The translations under genes and the position numbers were made by a program. From Acidobacteriota bacterium (GTDB taxonomy: Bacteria > Acidobacteriota > Thermoanaerobaculia > Thermoanaerobaculales > Sulfomarinibacteraceae), in contig DAOWFV010000223.1 in the NCBI GenBank assembly GCA_030637805.1, positions 1 to 17,945 on the forward strand: 17,945 bases of DNA. Reading direction: 5' to 3'. A model generated the notes under the pieces. The model saw only the letters and a program-made list of their open reading frames with translations. It ran no database searches and was not told where the DNA came from. The first letter of the stretch is position 1; each line of letters starts with the position of its first letter. Below are positions 6,967-14,373 of the stretch, in pieces.

Positions 6967-9774
6967 ATGCAGGACGAAATCATTATTCGCGGGGCACGGG
7001 AGCACAACCTGGCCAACATCGACGTCGCCATACCCCGCAACCGGCTGGTGGTCATTACGGGCGTCTCCGGGTCAGGAAAGTCGTCGTTGGCTTTCGACAC
7101 CCTCTTTGCGGAGGGACAGCGGCGGTATGTGGAGTCACTCTCGGCCTACGCACGCCAGTTTCTCAATCAGATGGAGAAACCCGATGTCGATACCATCGAA
7201 GGTCTATCTCCGGCCATCTCGATCGAGCAGAAGACAACCTCCCGGAACCCGCGCTCCACCGTCGGCACAGTAACCGAGATCCACGACTACCTGCGTCTGT
7301 TGTGGGCGTCTATCGGCGTGCCCCGGTGCCCGGACTGCGAGATCCCGATCCGGCCACAGTCCGTGGAGCAGATGGTGGATCGCCTGCTGGACCGCCCGGA
7401 TGGAACCCGTTTCGTGCTTCTCGCCCCGGTCGTTGAGGGGCGCAAGGGCGAGCACCGCAAGGTCTTCGAGCAGATGGTCCGCGAGGGATTCGTGCGCGCG
7501 AGGGTCGACGGCGAGCTGGTCGAGGCCGCCGACCCCCCAAAGCTCGACAAGAACCGTAAGCACACGGTTGAGGTCGTGGTGGATCGCCTGTCCGTACGCG
7601 AGGGGGTTGCCCCGCGCCTCGCGGACTCACTGGAGACCGCCCTCAGGGTGGGTGAAGATCTGGTCCGAGCCCTCGAGGTGGGGGGTGAGGAAATCATCCT
7701 CTCGGCCCGCCACGCCTGCCCCCGGTGTGGTTTTTCTTTAACCGAGATCTCGCCCCGCCTGTTCTCGTTCAACTCGCCGCAAGGCGCCTGCCCAACGTGC
7801 TCCGGGCTGGGTTTCCTGCGCGAGGTCGACCCCGAAAAGTTGGTCGTCGATCCCGAACGCTCTCTTGCTGCCGGCTGCCTGGCGATGGTAGGCAAGAGCC
7901 CGGGGTCGTGGTTCCGGCATCAGGTGGAGCAGCTAGCGAGTGTTTTGGATTTCGACCTTCACACCCCGTGGCGCCGACTGCCGCAAGACGTGCGAGAGCT
8001 GCTCATCTACGGAACGGATGCCGAGCACGAATTTGTCTGGGAGGGAAGCAAGGGCGCTTATCGTTACCGTGACCGCTTCGAGGGGGCCGTGCCCCGTCTC
8101 GAGCGTAGATACGCCGAGACCACGTCGGACGACATTCGACGCGAACTCGAGCGCTATATGTCCTTCGCCCGCTGCACCGCCTGCCAGGGCGCCCGCTTGC
8201 GCAGGGAGGCACTGGCGGTGTGGGTCGCCGGGGGGAATCTCGCAGAGGTTTCCGCTCTCTCGGTGAGCCGGGCGCTCGAGTGGTTCTCCTCCCTCGAGCT
8301 CGGAGAACGGGAGGCGAAGATCGCCGACAAGATCCTTCGCGAAGTGCGCGACCGCCTCACATTCCTGGTCTCCGTGGGCCTGGATTACCTCACCCTCGAC
8401 CGCATGGCGGGGACGCTCTCCGGTGGTGAGAGCCAGCGCATCCGGCTCGCCACCCAGGTCGGTTCGAAGCTCATGGGTGTTCTTTACGTTCTCGACGAGC
8501 CGTCTATCGGCTTGCATCAACGTGACAACCGACGCCTCCTCGAGACCCTGAAGGGCATGCGCGATCTCGGCAACACCGTGGTGGTGGTGGAGCACGACGA
8601 GGAGACCATTCGCGAGGCGGACTGGGTGATCGATCTCGGCCCCGGGGCCGGACGTCATGGCGGTGAGGTGGTTGCGAGTGGGCCGCCTGAGCTGCTGGAG
8701 CAAGTCGAGGAGTCACTCACAGGAGCCTATCTCAGCGGTCGGCGCAGCATCCCGGTGCCGGCCGAGAGATCGGTGGGGAATGGTGAACACCTCGTCGTTC
8801 GTGGAGCCGTGGAGAACAATCTCAAGGACATTGACGTCGACCTTCCGCTGGGTCGTCTGATCTGCATCACCGGGGTTTCGGGTTCCGGTAAATCGACCCT
8901 TGTTAACGAGATTCTGTACAAGGCGGTGGCCAGGGAGCTCTACGGCACCCTGGTACGCCCCGGACATCACGTAGGAATCGAAGGCGTCGAGTTCTTGGAC
9001 AAGGTGATCACGATCGATCAGTCGCCGATCGGCCGTACGCCGCGCTCCAACCCCGCGACCTACACCAAGGTCCTTGATCCCATCCGTTCGCTCTTCGCCG
9101 CCACCACCGACGCCCGTGCCCGTGGTTACAAACCGGGCCGATTTTCCTTCAACGTCAAGGGCGGACGCTGTGAGGCGTGCCAGGGTGCAGGGCAGACACG
9201 GATCGAGATGCACTTTCTGCCGGATGTCTTCGTCCGATGCGACCAGTGCGGCGGGCGGCGATACAATCGCGAAACGCTCGAGGTGCATTTCAAGGGTCTG
9301 AACATCGCCGAGGTCCTCGATCTGACGGTGAGCCAAGCCCGGGAGCTCTTCGCAGCGGTGCCGAAGATTGTACGCGTGCTCGACACACTGGTGGCAGTCG
9401 GGCTGGGCTATCTCCACCTCGGCCAACCGGCGACGACGCTTTCCGGTGGTGAGGCGCAGCGCATCAAGCTGTCACGTGAGCTCGCGAAGAGGGCCACGGG
9501 GAAAACCCTCTACCTTCTCGACGAGCCGACCACCGGGCTGCATTTTGACGATGTGCGCAAGCTCCTTGCTGTTCTCCACGCCCTGGTGGATCGCGGTAAC
9601 ACGGTGGTGGTGATAGAGCACAACCTCGACGTCATCAAAACCGCCGACTGGATCATCGACCTCGGCCCGGAGGGTGGAGATGGTGGGGGCGAGGTTGTGG
9701 TCGGAGGAACCCCCGATGAGGTCGCGCGCTGCAAGAAGTCCTACACCGGGCAGTTCCTGAAGAAGATGCTCTAG
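6967..9774 (+). CDS. uvrA: UvrABC excinuclease subunit A
   Basis: 935 residues, standard length. UvrA is the ATP-dependent damage sensor that loads UvrB in nucleotide excision repair. Two ABC ATPase modules are complete: Walker A GVSGSGKSS (32-40), signature LSGGESQR (from 484) and Walker B LDEPSIGL (~509); then GVSGSGKST (from 636), LSGGEAQR (from 825) and LLDEPTTGL (~850). Zinc modules: C251-X2-C254-X20-C275-X2-C278 and C735-X2-C738-X19-C758-X2-C761, plus the CPDC pair at 121-124 in the UvrB-binding region. The ATG at 6967 gives the family N-terminus (MQDEIIIRGAREHNL). The frame also stays open from a GTG at 6889, but those 26 extra residues are not UvrA-like. The stop codon TAG is itself the first three bases of a 13-bp inverted repeat bounding the downstream spacer. 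Confidence 0.97.
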   Translation: MQDEIIIRGAREHNLANIDVAIPRNRLVVITGVSGSGKSSLAFDTLFAEGQRRYVESLSAYARQFLNQMEKPDVDTIEGLSPAISIEQKTTSRNPRSTVGTVTEIHDYLRLLWASIGVPRCPDCEIPIRPQSVEQMVDRLLDRPDGTRFVLLAPVVEGRKGEHRKVFEQMVREGFVRARVDGELVEAADPPKLDKNRKHTVEVVVDRLSVREGVAPRLADSLETALRVGEDLVRALEVGGEEIILSARHACPRCGFSLTEISPRLFSFNSPQGACPTCSGLGFLREVDPEKLVVDPERSLAAGCLAMVGKSPGSWFRHQVEQLASVLDFDLHTPWRRLPQDVRELLIYGTDAEHEFVWEGSKGAYRYRDRFEGAVPRLERRYAETTSDDIRRELERYMSFARCTACQGARLRREALAVWVAGGNLAEVSALSVSRALEWFSSLELGEREAKIADKILREVRDRLTFLVSVGLDYLTLDRMAGTLSGGESQRIRLATQVGSKLMGVLYVLDEPSIGLHQRDNRRLLETLKGMRDLGNTVVVVEHDEETIREADWVIDLGPGAGRHGGEVVASGPPELLEQVEESLTGAYLSGRRSIPVPAERSVGNGEHLVVRGAVENNLKDIDVDLPLGRLICITGVSGSGKSTLVNEILYKAVARELYGTLVRPGHHVGIEGVEFLDKVITIDQSPIGRTPRSNPATYTKVLDPIRSLFAATTDARARGYKPGRFSFNVKGGRCEACQGAGQTRIEMHFLPDVFVRCDQCGGRRYNRETLEVHFKGLNIAEVLDLTVSQARELFAAVPKIVRVLDTLVAVGLGYLHLGQPATTLSGGEAQRIKLSRELAKRATGKTLYLLDEPTTGLHFDDVRKLLAVLHALVDRGNTVVVIEHNLDVIKTADWIIDLGPEGGDGGGEVVVGGTPDEVARCKKSYTGQFLKKML

Positions 9775-9782
9775 CCCGCATA

Positions 9783-9842
9783 TCTCACAGGCTTTAGGTC
9801 TCAGGTCACAGGTCTCACAGGCTTCAGGTCGCAGGTCGCACC
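9783..9842. repeat. Two tandem 30-bp units with an AGGTCnC heptad pattern
   Basis: 9783-9812 and 9813-9842 both begin TCTCACAGGCTT and match at 25 of 30 positions. Within them a seven-base rhythm (CAGGTCT, CAGGTCA, CAGGTCT ... TCAGGTC, GCAGGTC) recurs. The same words return inverted at 9905-9927. This looks like replication slippage of a short repeat inside the 212-bp element. Confidence 0.7.
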
Positions 9843-9934
9843 GAGATGATCGGTTGGGTTCCTGTGATGTCAAGTCTTTTCTGCAACTTTCGTGAGCTCC
9901 AGAAACCTGAAGCCTGAGACCTGAAGCTCCCCCT

Positions 9935-9953
9935 GGGTGGCACCTCGCCACCC
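9935..9953. other. GC-rich hairpin downstream of fabL and uvrA
   Basis: GGGTGGC, 5-base loop ACCTC, GCCACCC: a perfect seven-pair stem. There is no T-run on either side, so it is not a classical terminator, though it could stabilise the 3' ends of the two converging transcripts. Confidence 0.35.
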
Positions 9954-9993
9954 TCGCGGCGGAACCCGGTGATATGCGGGCTACCGCTTCTAT

Positions 9994-10752
9994 TCACGCG
10001 AGGATCGAGTACCCACCGTCAACTACGACGATCTGGCCATGGATCATGGCAGCGAAATCCGTGCACATGAAGACCACCACGTTGGCCACGTCCTGCGGAT
10101 CGACAAGCCGACCGGCAGGGGTGCGCGCGCGGGCGCCTTCGAGGAGTTCCTCGCGGTTAGGGAAGTGCGTCAGGGCCTCGGTGTCGACCGTTCCCGCGGA
10201 GACCGCGTTGATACGCAGGCCTTCGGGGGCGAACTCGGCCGCCAGGTGGCGCACCATCGACTCGAGGGCGGCCTTGGACGCGCCGACCGCGGTGTAGTTC
10301 GGAATCGCCCGGATCGCGCCCAGAGAGGAAACCGCGACCAGCGACTTCTTGCTCTCGGACGGGAGCTCGAGGAACTGTTGGGTGATCGGCAGCAGGGCGG
10401 CGGCGTTGATGTGCATGGCCCAGTCGAAATGGTGGAGGGTCAGCTCACGCGCCGGGCGAAGAACGCCCGAGGCGGCGTTCGAGACGACGATCTCCAGTCC
10501 CCCCCACTCGTTTTTCAGAGCTTCGAAGATCCGCGCAACGTGATCCGGCTTGGCGACGTTTCCCTTGAGGACGAGGGCGCGGACGCCGCGCGCCTCGATC
10601 TCGTGTGCGGTCTCCTCCGCCCGCGTACGGTTGCGCAGGTAGTTGATGGCGACGTCCACCTTGAAGTCGGCGAGGGAAAGAGCGATGGCCCGCCCGATAC
10701 CTCGGGAGGAGCCCGTGACGAGCGCCCGTTTTCCGCGGAGTTTGAGATCCAT
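9994..10752 (-). CDS. fabL: Enoyl-[acyl-carrier-protein] reductase, FabL type
   Basis: 252 residues, an SDR fold. It should reduce enoyl-ACP with NADPH in the last step of each fatty acid elongation round. Seen: cofactor motif TGSSRGIG (13-20), SNAASGVLRPARELT (from 91), VSSLGAIRAI (from 141), the pair Tyr153 and Lys160 spaced Y-X6-K as in enoyl reductases rather than the Y-X3-K of most SDRs, and THFPNREELLEGARARTPAG (from 195). These blocks closely match what I recall of Bacillus subtilis FabL (NAASGVLRP, HFPNREDLLEDAR). Start: ATG 10752 has GAGGAGG five bases upstream; an in-frame ATG at 10785 would add 11 residues with no binding site. A weak TTGTTT/TTAATT pair (10798-10771) could be its promoter. 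It diverges from the HU gene and converges on uvrA. A generic SDR oxidoreductase is the fallback name. Confidence 0.87.
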   Translation of the reverse strand: MDLKLRGKRALVTGSSRGIGRAIALSLADFKVDVAINYLRNRTRAEETAHEIEARGVRALVLKGNVAKPDHVARIFEALKNEWGGLEIVVSNAASGVLRPARELTLHHFDWAMHINAAALLPITQQFLELPSESKKSLVAVSSLGAIRAIPNYTAVGASKAALESMVRHLAAEFAPEGLRINAVSAGTVDTEALTHFPNREELLEGARARTPAGRLVDPQDVANVVVFMCTDFAAMIHGQIVVVDGGYSILA

Positions 10753-10830
10753 TTGCACCTCCTCGAGGAAAATTAACCCGGGCATGGACGGAAAACAAGC
10801 GTGGAAGCAGCATTTTCTTGTGTCTTGCCC

Positions 10831-10862
10831 TTGACAGAGCGCTCCCGGGTCGCCACTATGTG
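10831..10862 (+). promoter_or_regulatory. Promoter of the HU gene
   Basis: A perfect -35 TTGACA (10831-10836) is followed by poor -10 candidates: CACTAT at 17 bases or TATGTG at 20 bases. The start would lie near 10866, giving a ~20-base leader ending in GGAGG (10879-10883), five bases before the ATG at 10889. The -35 is convincing; the -10 is not certain. Confidence 0.5.
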
Positions 10863-10888
10863 AATAACATTTTGAATTGGAGGTTCAG

Positions 10889-11182
10889 ATGAACAAGACC
10901 GAAATGGCGATGAAGCTTGCGAAGAAGGCCGGAGTCAGCCAGGGTAAAGCGGCTGAGATTATCGACACGATTTTCTCAGCGCAGTCCCGTAACGGCCTGA
11001 TTGCCATCGCTCTCGATGCGGGCGAGAAGGTGACCATCCCCGGGTTTGGTACCTTCGCCACCAAGCAGCGGGGCGCCCGGCTGGGCCGCAACCCGGCCAC
11101 CGGTGCCACGATCCAGATTCCGGCCAAGAAGTACGTTCACTTCAAGCCGGGCAAGACTCTTCGCGAGCGCGTCGAGAAGTAG
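10889..11182 (+). CDS. HU/IHF-family nucleoid DNA-binding protein
   Basis: 97 residues. HU-family dimers bend and compact DNA. Seen: N-terminal helices (MNKTEMAMKLAKKAGVS, QGKAAEIIDTIF), the core GEKVTIPGFGTFATKQRGAR, the DNA-intercalating arm tip RNPATG followed by TIQIPAKKYVHFKPGK, and the C-terminal helix. All are typical. GGAGG is placed five bases before ATG 10889; an in-frame TTG at 10877 is less likely because it overlaps that site. It is a single-gene transcription unit with its own promoter and a strong terminator. Whether it is HU proper or an IHF-like paralogue cannot be told from one copy. Confidence 0.93.
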   Translation: MNKTEMAMKLAKKAGVSQGKAAEIIDTIFSAQSRNGLIAIALDAGEKVTIPGFGTFATKQRGARLGRNPATGATIQIPAKKYVHFKPGKTLRERVEK

Positions 11183-11274
11183 AGAGCGCTGCTCCGTCCG
11201 CTCACCAGGAGGGCCAGGGTGCACCTGGTTTGCGGTCATCAAGGCGGGCCCGCCGATGGCGGACAACGGATGAA

Positions 11275-11310
11275 GAGGTCGGGCTGAATGCCCGACCTCA
11301 TTTCGTTTTT
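11275..11310 (+). terminator. Intrinsic terminator of the HU gene
   Basis: GAGGTCGGGC, five-base loop, GCCCGACCTC: ten perfect pairs, followed by ATTTCGTTTTT. It lies 92 bases after the HU stop. The region 11183-11274 between them holds no gene or other structure I can support beyond a GGCGGGCCCGCC palindrome. Confidence 0.88.
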
Positions 11311-11341
11311 GGCCCGTATTATTCAAGAGATATGCGGGCTA
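11310..11341. repeat. Minimal copy of the AGCCCGCA-ended palindromic element
   Basis: GCCCGTAT (11312-11319) and ATGCGGGC (11332-11339) are inverted repeats with one mismatch around a 12-base centre; the outermost T (11310) and A (11341) also match. The right half contains the 13-mer GATATGCGGGCTA (11329-11341), identical to the ends of the 9772-9983 element. It may be a deletion product in which only the tips remain. Confidence 0.5.
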
Positions 11342-11381
11342 AAAGGTGAGGCGCCGGCAGACCTTCCGCGTCGGCCTCACC
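11341..11381 (-). terminator. Possible terminator of the ruvX-mltG-pseudokinase operon
   Basis: On the minus strand GGTGAGGC (11381-11374) pairs with GCCTCACC (11352-11345), followed by TTTT. The 5' arm includes the TGA stop of the pseudokinase gene. The loop is long (21 bases) but can pair further (CCG/CGG). The T-run is short, so strength is uncertain. Confidence 0.5.
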
Positions 11382-13320
11382 GGGTCATGAAATAGTAGGG
11401 TTGGGTGACGGTGACATATGTCTTGATCGGTACGCCGTCCTTGGTCCCGGGCTTGAAGTGGTACATGCGCACAGCCTCCACCACCGATTGGGGTATGCCG
11501 AATCCGTTGTGGTCGGCGCGCAGCACCTTCACCGCTTCCACCCGCCCATCCGCGTCGACTGTCGCTTGCACGACGACCACGCCCTTGCGGCGTGAGTAGA
11601 GAGCCGAGCGAGACCAGGCCACCTGTGATTCCTTGAGCACCACCGGCAGGGAATCCACCTCCCAGGGGTCGACGAAGCTGTTCTCCTTGACCACGACTGC
11701 GGCCACTCCCGGAGTGAAGGTCGGTTCGACGACCGGCGCGACCGTCGGCTCCAACTCGTTTGCGGCTGGGGGGGGCGTCAGGGCGCCCGTCGCAGCCGCG
11801 GTCGCGAGCAAGGCTTCCTCCTCGGCCACGGCGGTCGCGGTCGCTGCCTGCTGGGCACCCGCCTGTTGCCGGGCATCCTCCTCCGCACGCTGCCGCTCTT
11901 CCTCCAGCTCCGCCTCACGCTTGCGCTGAGCCTCTTCTTCGGCCGCAATCTGGCGCTGGAGCTCTTCCCGCTTGCGTTGCTCCTCGCCGCTCAGTTGGCT
12001 CTTCCTGGCGCGGCGCTCACTTTCCTGTAAGCGCTTCTGGAGCTCTTCGATCTTGGTCTGGCGGGCGAGGAGCTCCTGGCGGATATCCTCCTCCTTCTCC
12101 GCCATCATCTCCTGCACCAGGCCCTGAGCAAGTTCGCGCATCTTGTCTTCCTGGGCCTGGCGTTGCGCCATGATCTCCTCGGTGGTGGGCGTGGGCGGAG
12201 GTGGTGGGGTCGAGGGTCCGAGGCCGAACTTGAGCACGACCGCGATCAGCACGGCCGCCGCAGCGACAGCCCCAAGGCCGATCAGCATTCCCTTACGGTT
12301 GCCGGCAGACACCCTGGCGGAATCGGGCGCCGGCTCTAACTCAGGTTCCGGCGCAGGGGCCAGGTAGGCGCTAACGTCGACCGCTTTCTCTTCGGCCCGT
12401 TCCCGCTCGTAGGCATCGGCCTCGTCGCGGAAGAGACGGTCTATGAACAGCGCCAGATTGAAGGTTGTGGGGCTATAGGCTCCTCCGTAGAGGAGCTTGT
12501 CCAGCTCCGTCTTGAAATCCGCCGCCGAGCTGAATCGGTCCCCGGGTTGCGCGGCAAGGGCACGCAGGAGCAATTCCCTGATGTCATCGGGAATCGGCGT
12601 CTCGTCGTTCACAAGATGGGCATCGTCGAGGGCCTGTTGGCGTTTCTCCGGCCGCCCGGGCAGGGCCGAGCCCGTGATGAGCTGAAAGAGAATCGCCCCC
12701 ATGGAGTAGACATCGCCCTGCCTGCTCGGCGTGTGGGTGAGCAGGACCTCGGGGGCGATATAGGGTTGGTTGGCCTCCGCGGCGTCCGCGTCCTCGACGG
12801 TCGCGAGCAGTTGGTCTCCAATGCCGAAACCGCTGACGATGCCCTCGCCGTCGTTGCTGATGAATATTAAACCCGGGTGCAGGAAGCCGTGCACGACGCG
12901 TGTGCCGTCGGTTTCTACGGTGAGAGCAGCGGACAGGGCGAGCGCGATCTTCTCGAGAATCAGGAGGGCGTTGTCCATCGATACCGGGAAACCCTCGCCA
13001 GCCATCCGATCGAAGACGAGGCTGAGGGGCTGGGCGGCGACATAATCGCAGGCAAGGGCGGGCACGTCGTCGTCAACGATGTACTCGACGCCGCTGGGAA
13101 TATGGGTCGACTGCACCGCTGCAGCGATCTTCCGCGCCCGTTCGAACCCATCGATGACCTCGATGGCCGGCACTGAAGGGGAGTCGAAAATCCGTAGCCA
13201 GACTGTGCGCCGGAGGCCACCGCGGTCGATCTCTCCGGCGCGGTAGAGATGACCCAGGGAATCGACCAGTATCTCCTTGAACAGCAGATAGGACGCGAAC
13301 GAACGATAGGCCTCCGCCAT
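11377..13320 (-). CDS. Pseudokinase - transmembrane - coiled coil - TonB C-terminal fusion
   Basis: 647 residues. Residues ~15-280 keep the C-lobe outline of a Hanks-type kinase: PYIAPEVL (186-193), GDVYSMGAILFQLITG (from 202) and DRF (261-263). Key catalytic residues are missing: the VAIK lysine position reads VWLRIF, HRD reads HGF (144-146) with no Asp, and DFG reads GFG (164-166). It is therefore probably not a phosphotransferase. A transmembrane helix (~344-366) follows, then a Pro stretch, a long charged coiled coil (~383-490), a Pro/Ala/Glu linker, and a TonB C-terminal domain (~552-647: GVVVVQATVDADGRVEAVKV, HFKPGTKDGVPIKTYV). The topology implied is pseudokinase in the cytoplasm and TonB domain in the periplasm. 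GGAGGAG lies four bases before the ATG. It is the last gene after ruvX and mltG, 44 bases beyond mltG. Its role is unknown. Confidence 0.85.
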   Translation of the reverse strand: MAEAYRSFASYLLFKEILVDSLGHLYRAGEIDRGGLRRTVWLRIFDSPSVPAIEVIDGFERARKIAAAVQSTHIPSGVEYIVDDDVPALACDYVAAQPLSLVFDRMAGEGFPVSMDNALLILEKIALALSAALTVETDGTRVVHGFLHPGLIFISNDGEGIVSGFGIGDQLLATVEDADAAEANQPYIAPEVLLTHTPSRQGDVYSMGAILFQLITGSALPGRPEKRQQALDDAHLVNDETPIPDDIRELLLRALAAQPGDRFSSAADFKTELDKLLYGGAYSPTTFNLALFIDRLFRDEADAYERERAEEKAVDVSAYLAPAPEPELEPAPDSARVSAGNRKGMLIGLGAVAAAAVLIAVVLKFGLGPSTPPPPPTPTTEEIMAQRQAQEDKMRELAQGLVQEMMAEKEEDIRQELLARQTKIEELQKRLQESERRARKSQLSGEEQRKREELQRQIAAEEEAQRKREAELEEERQRAEEDARQQAGAQQAATATAVAEEEALLATAAATGALTPPPAANELEPTVAPVVEPTFTPGVAAVVVKENSFVDPWEVDSLPVVLKESQVAWSRSALYSRRKGVVVVQATVDADGRVEAVKVLRADHNGFGIPQSVVEAVRMYHFKPGTKDGVPIKTYVTVTQPYYFMTR

Positions 13321-13364
13321 GGCACTCCTCCATTCAGCAACCTACCACCCCGCCGCGCAGGCGG

Positions 13365-14366
13365 TCAACGATGAGAGCGGCGCAGCTCTGCAACAGCGCG
13401 GTTGTGCTCGTCCAAAGTCCGCGAAAAAGTGTGGCCGCCCCCGGGTCGGGCCACAAAGTAGAGGTATGGGGTCGGTTCAGGATGCATTGCGGCAACGATC
13501 GCGGCGCGCCCCGGGGAGTTGATTGGGCCCGGCGGCAGCCCGGGGTACCGGTAGGTGTTGTACGGGTCGTCCATCTCCCAGTGGATGCGGAGAAGGCGGC
13601 CAGTCCACTCCTCCCGGCGTTTGAGGGCATAGACGACGGTCGGGTCGCACTGGAGGAGCATGCCGCGGCGAAGGCGTTTGAGGTAGACACCTGCCACGCG
13701 GGCCCGCTCTTCGGGCAACGAAGTCTCGGCCTCCACCAACGAGGCCAAGGTGACCACCTCCAGCGGCGTACCCCACTGCTCCTCGGTGGTCTCGGCTTCC
13801 TCCTTCCAGATAGTGAGAAAGCGTGTGAATAGATGGCGGGCCGTCGCCTCGGCGGAGATTCCAACCGGGAAAATGTAGGTGTCCGGAAACAGAAAACCCT
13901 CCAACGAAGGTGCCTCCGGCGCAAAAGTGCCAAGCCAGTCCGTCCGGCTGCTGAGAACCTGCCATTCGGCCGAAGTCCCCACCCCGAGCGCCGCGAACTC
14001 CCCGCCGATGACGGCGGCGTCGCTCCCCTCGATCACGGTGACGGAGAAGATCTCCACGCTTCCCTCGAGGACCTTCTCGAGAATGTCCACCGGCCGGCTG
14101 CCTGAGGGGAAGAGATAGTGCCCATAGCGCAGAGCCCGCCCCCGCGCCCGCGCCCGCAAATAGATCCGAGCCCCCGCCTCCGAGGGGAGGAGCCCCTCCT
14201 CGTGAAGGAGGGAGAAGATCTGCCGCACCGACGTACCGGATGCGATTTCCAACTCAACGGTGCGCGGGGAGCGAACGCCCCAGAGAACGTGATGCAACCA
14301 CGCCGCACCCGCGGCGGTGAGAGCCAGGGCTAAGAAACCCGCAGCAAACAACCGCCGACCGACCAT
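13365..14366 (-). CDS. mltG: Endolytic murein transglycosylase MltG (YceG-like)
   Basis: 333 residues. MltG cleaves nascent glycan strands in the periplasm and is thought to set their length. Seen: a single N-terminal membrane anchor (~6-28), a LysM-like region (VELEIASGTSVRQIFSLL, 37-54), FLFPDTYIFP (158-167), the catalytic block ASLVEAETS with Glu212, GMLLQCDPTVVYAL (235-248), DDPYNTYRYPGLPPGPINSP (266-285) and TPYLYFVARPGGGHTFS (299-315). All are family signatures and the length is normal. The ATG at 14366 starts seven bases after the ruvX stop, with GAGTGAG before it; upstream in-frame codons would run into ruvX and give a non-MltG N-terminus. ruvX-mltG adjacency is common in bacteria. 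Confidence 0.95.
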   Translation of the reverse strand: MVGRRLFAAGFLALALTAAGAAWLHHVLWGVRSPRTVELEIASGTSVRQIFSLLHEEGLLPSEAGARIYLRARARGRALRYGHYLFPSGSRPVDILEKVLEGSVEIFSVTVIEGSDAAVIGGEFAALGVGTSAEWQVLSSRTDWLGTFAPEAPSLEGFLFPDTYIFPVGISAEATARHLFTRFLTIWKEEAETTEEQWGTPLEVVTLASLVEAETSLPEERARVAGVYLKRLRRGMLLQCDPTVVYALKRREEWTGRLLRIHWEMDDPYNTYRYPGLPPGPINSPGRAAIVAAMHPEPTPYLYFVARPGGGHTFSRTLDEHNRAVAELRRSHR

Positions 14367-14373
14367 CGCCAAC

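Larger units (their letters stand above)
9772..9983. repeat. 212-bp spacer element bounded by 13-bp inverted repeats
   Basis: TAGCCCGCATATC (9772-9784) and its exact reverse complement GATATGCGGGCTA (9971-9983) bound the stretch between the converging uvrA and fabL genes. Inside, 9791-9813 matches the reverse complement of 9905-9927 at 19 of 23 positions, and CAGGCTTCAGGT (9818-9829) pairs perfectly with 9905-9916. It therefore has terminal and internal inverted repeats. A third copy of the 13-mer lies at 11329-11341. No gene of credible length is inside. A non-autonomous interspersed repeat that landed at, or gave rise to, the uvrA stop is the simplest reading. Confidence 0.65.

Noticed and set aside
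9772..9983. CRISPR array in the uvrA-fabL spacer
   Set aside because: The repeats are adjacent with no unique spacers, the units are degenerate, and no cas gene is present.
10885..11326. Minus-strand open frames opposite the HU gene
   Set aside because: They are antisense to a clear HU gene, have no family resemblance, and cross its terminator.
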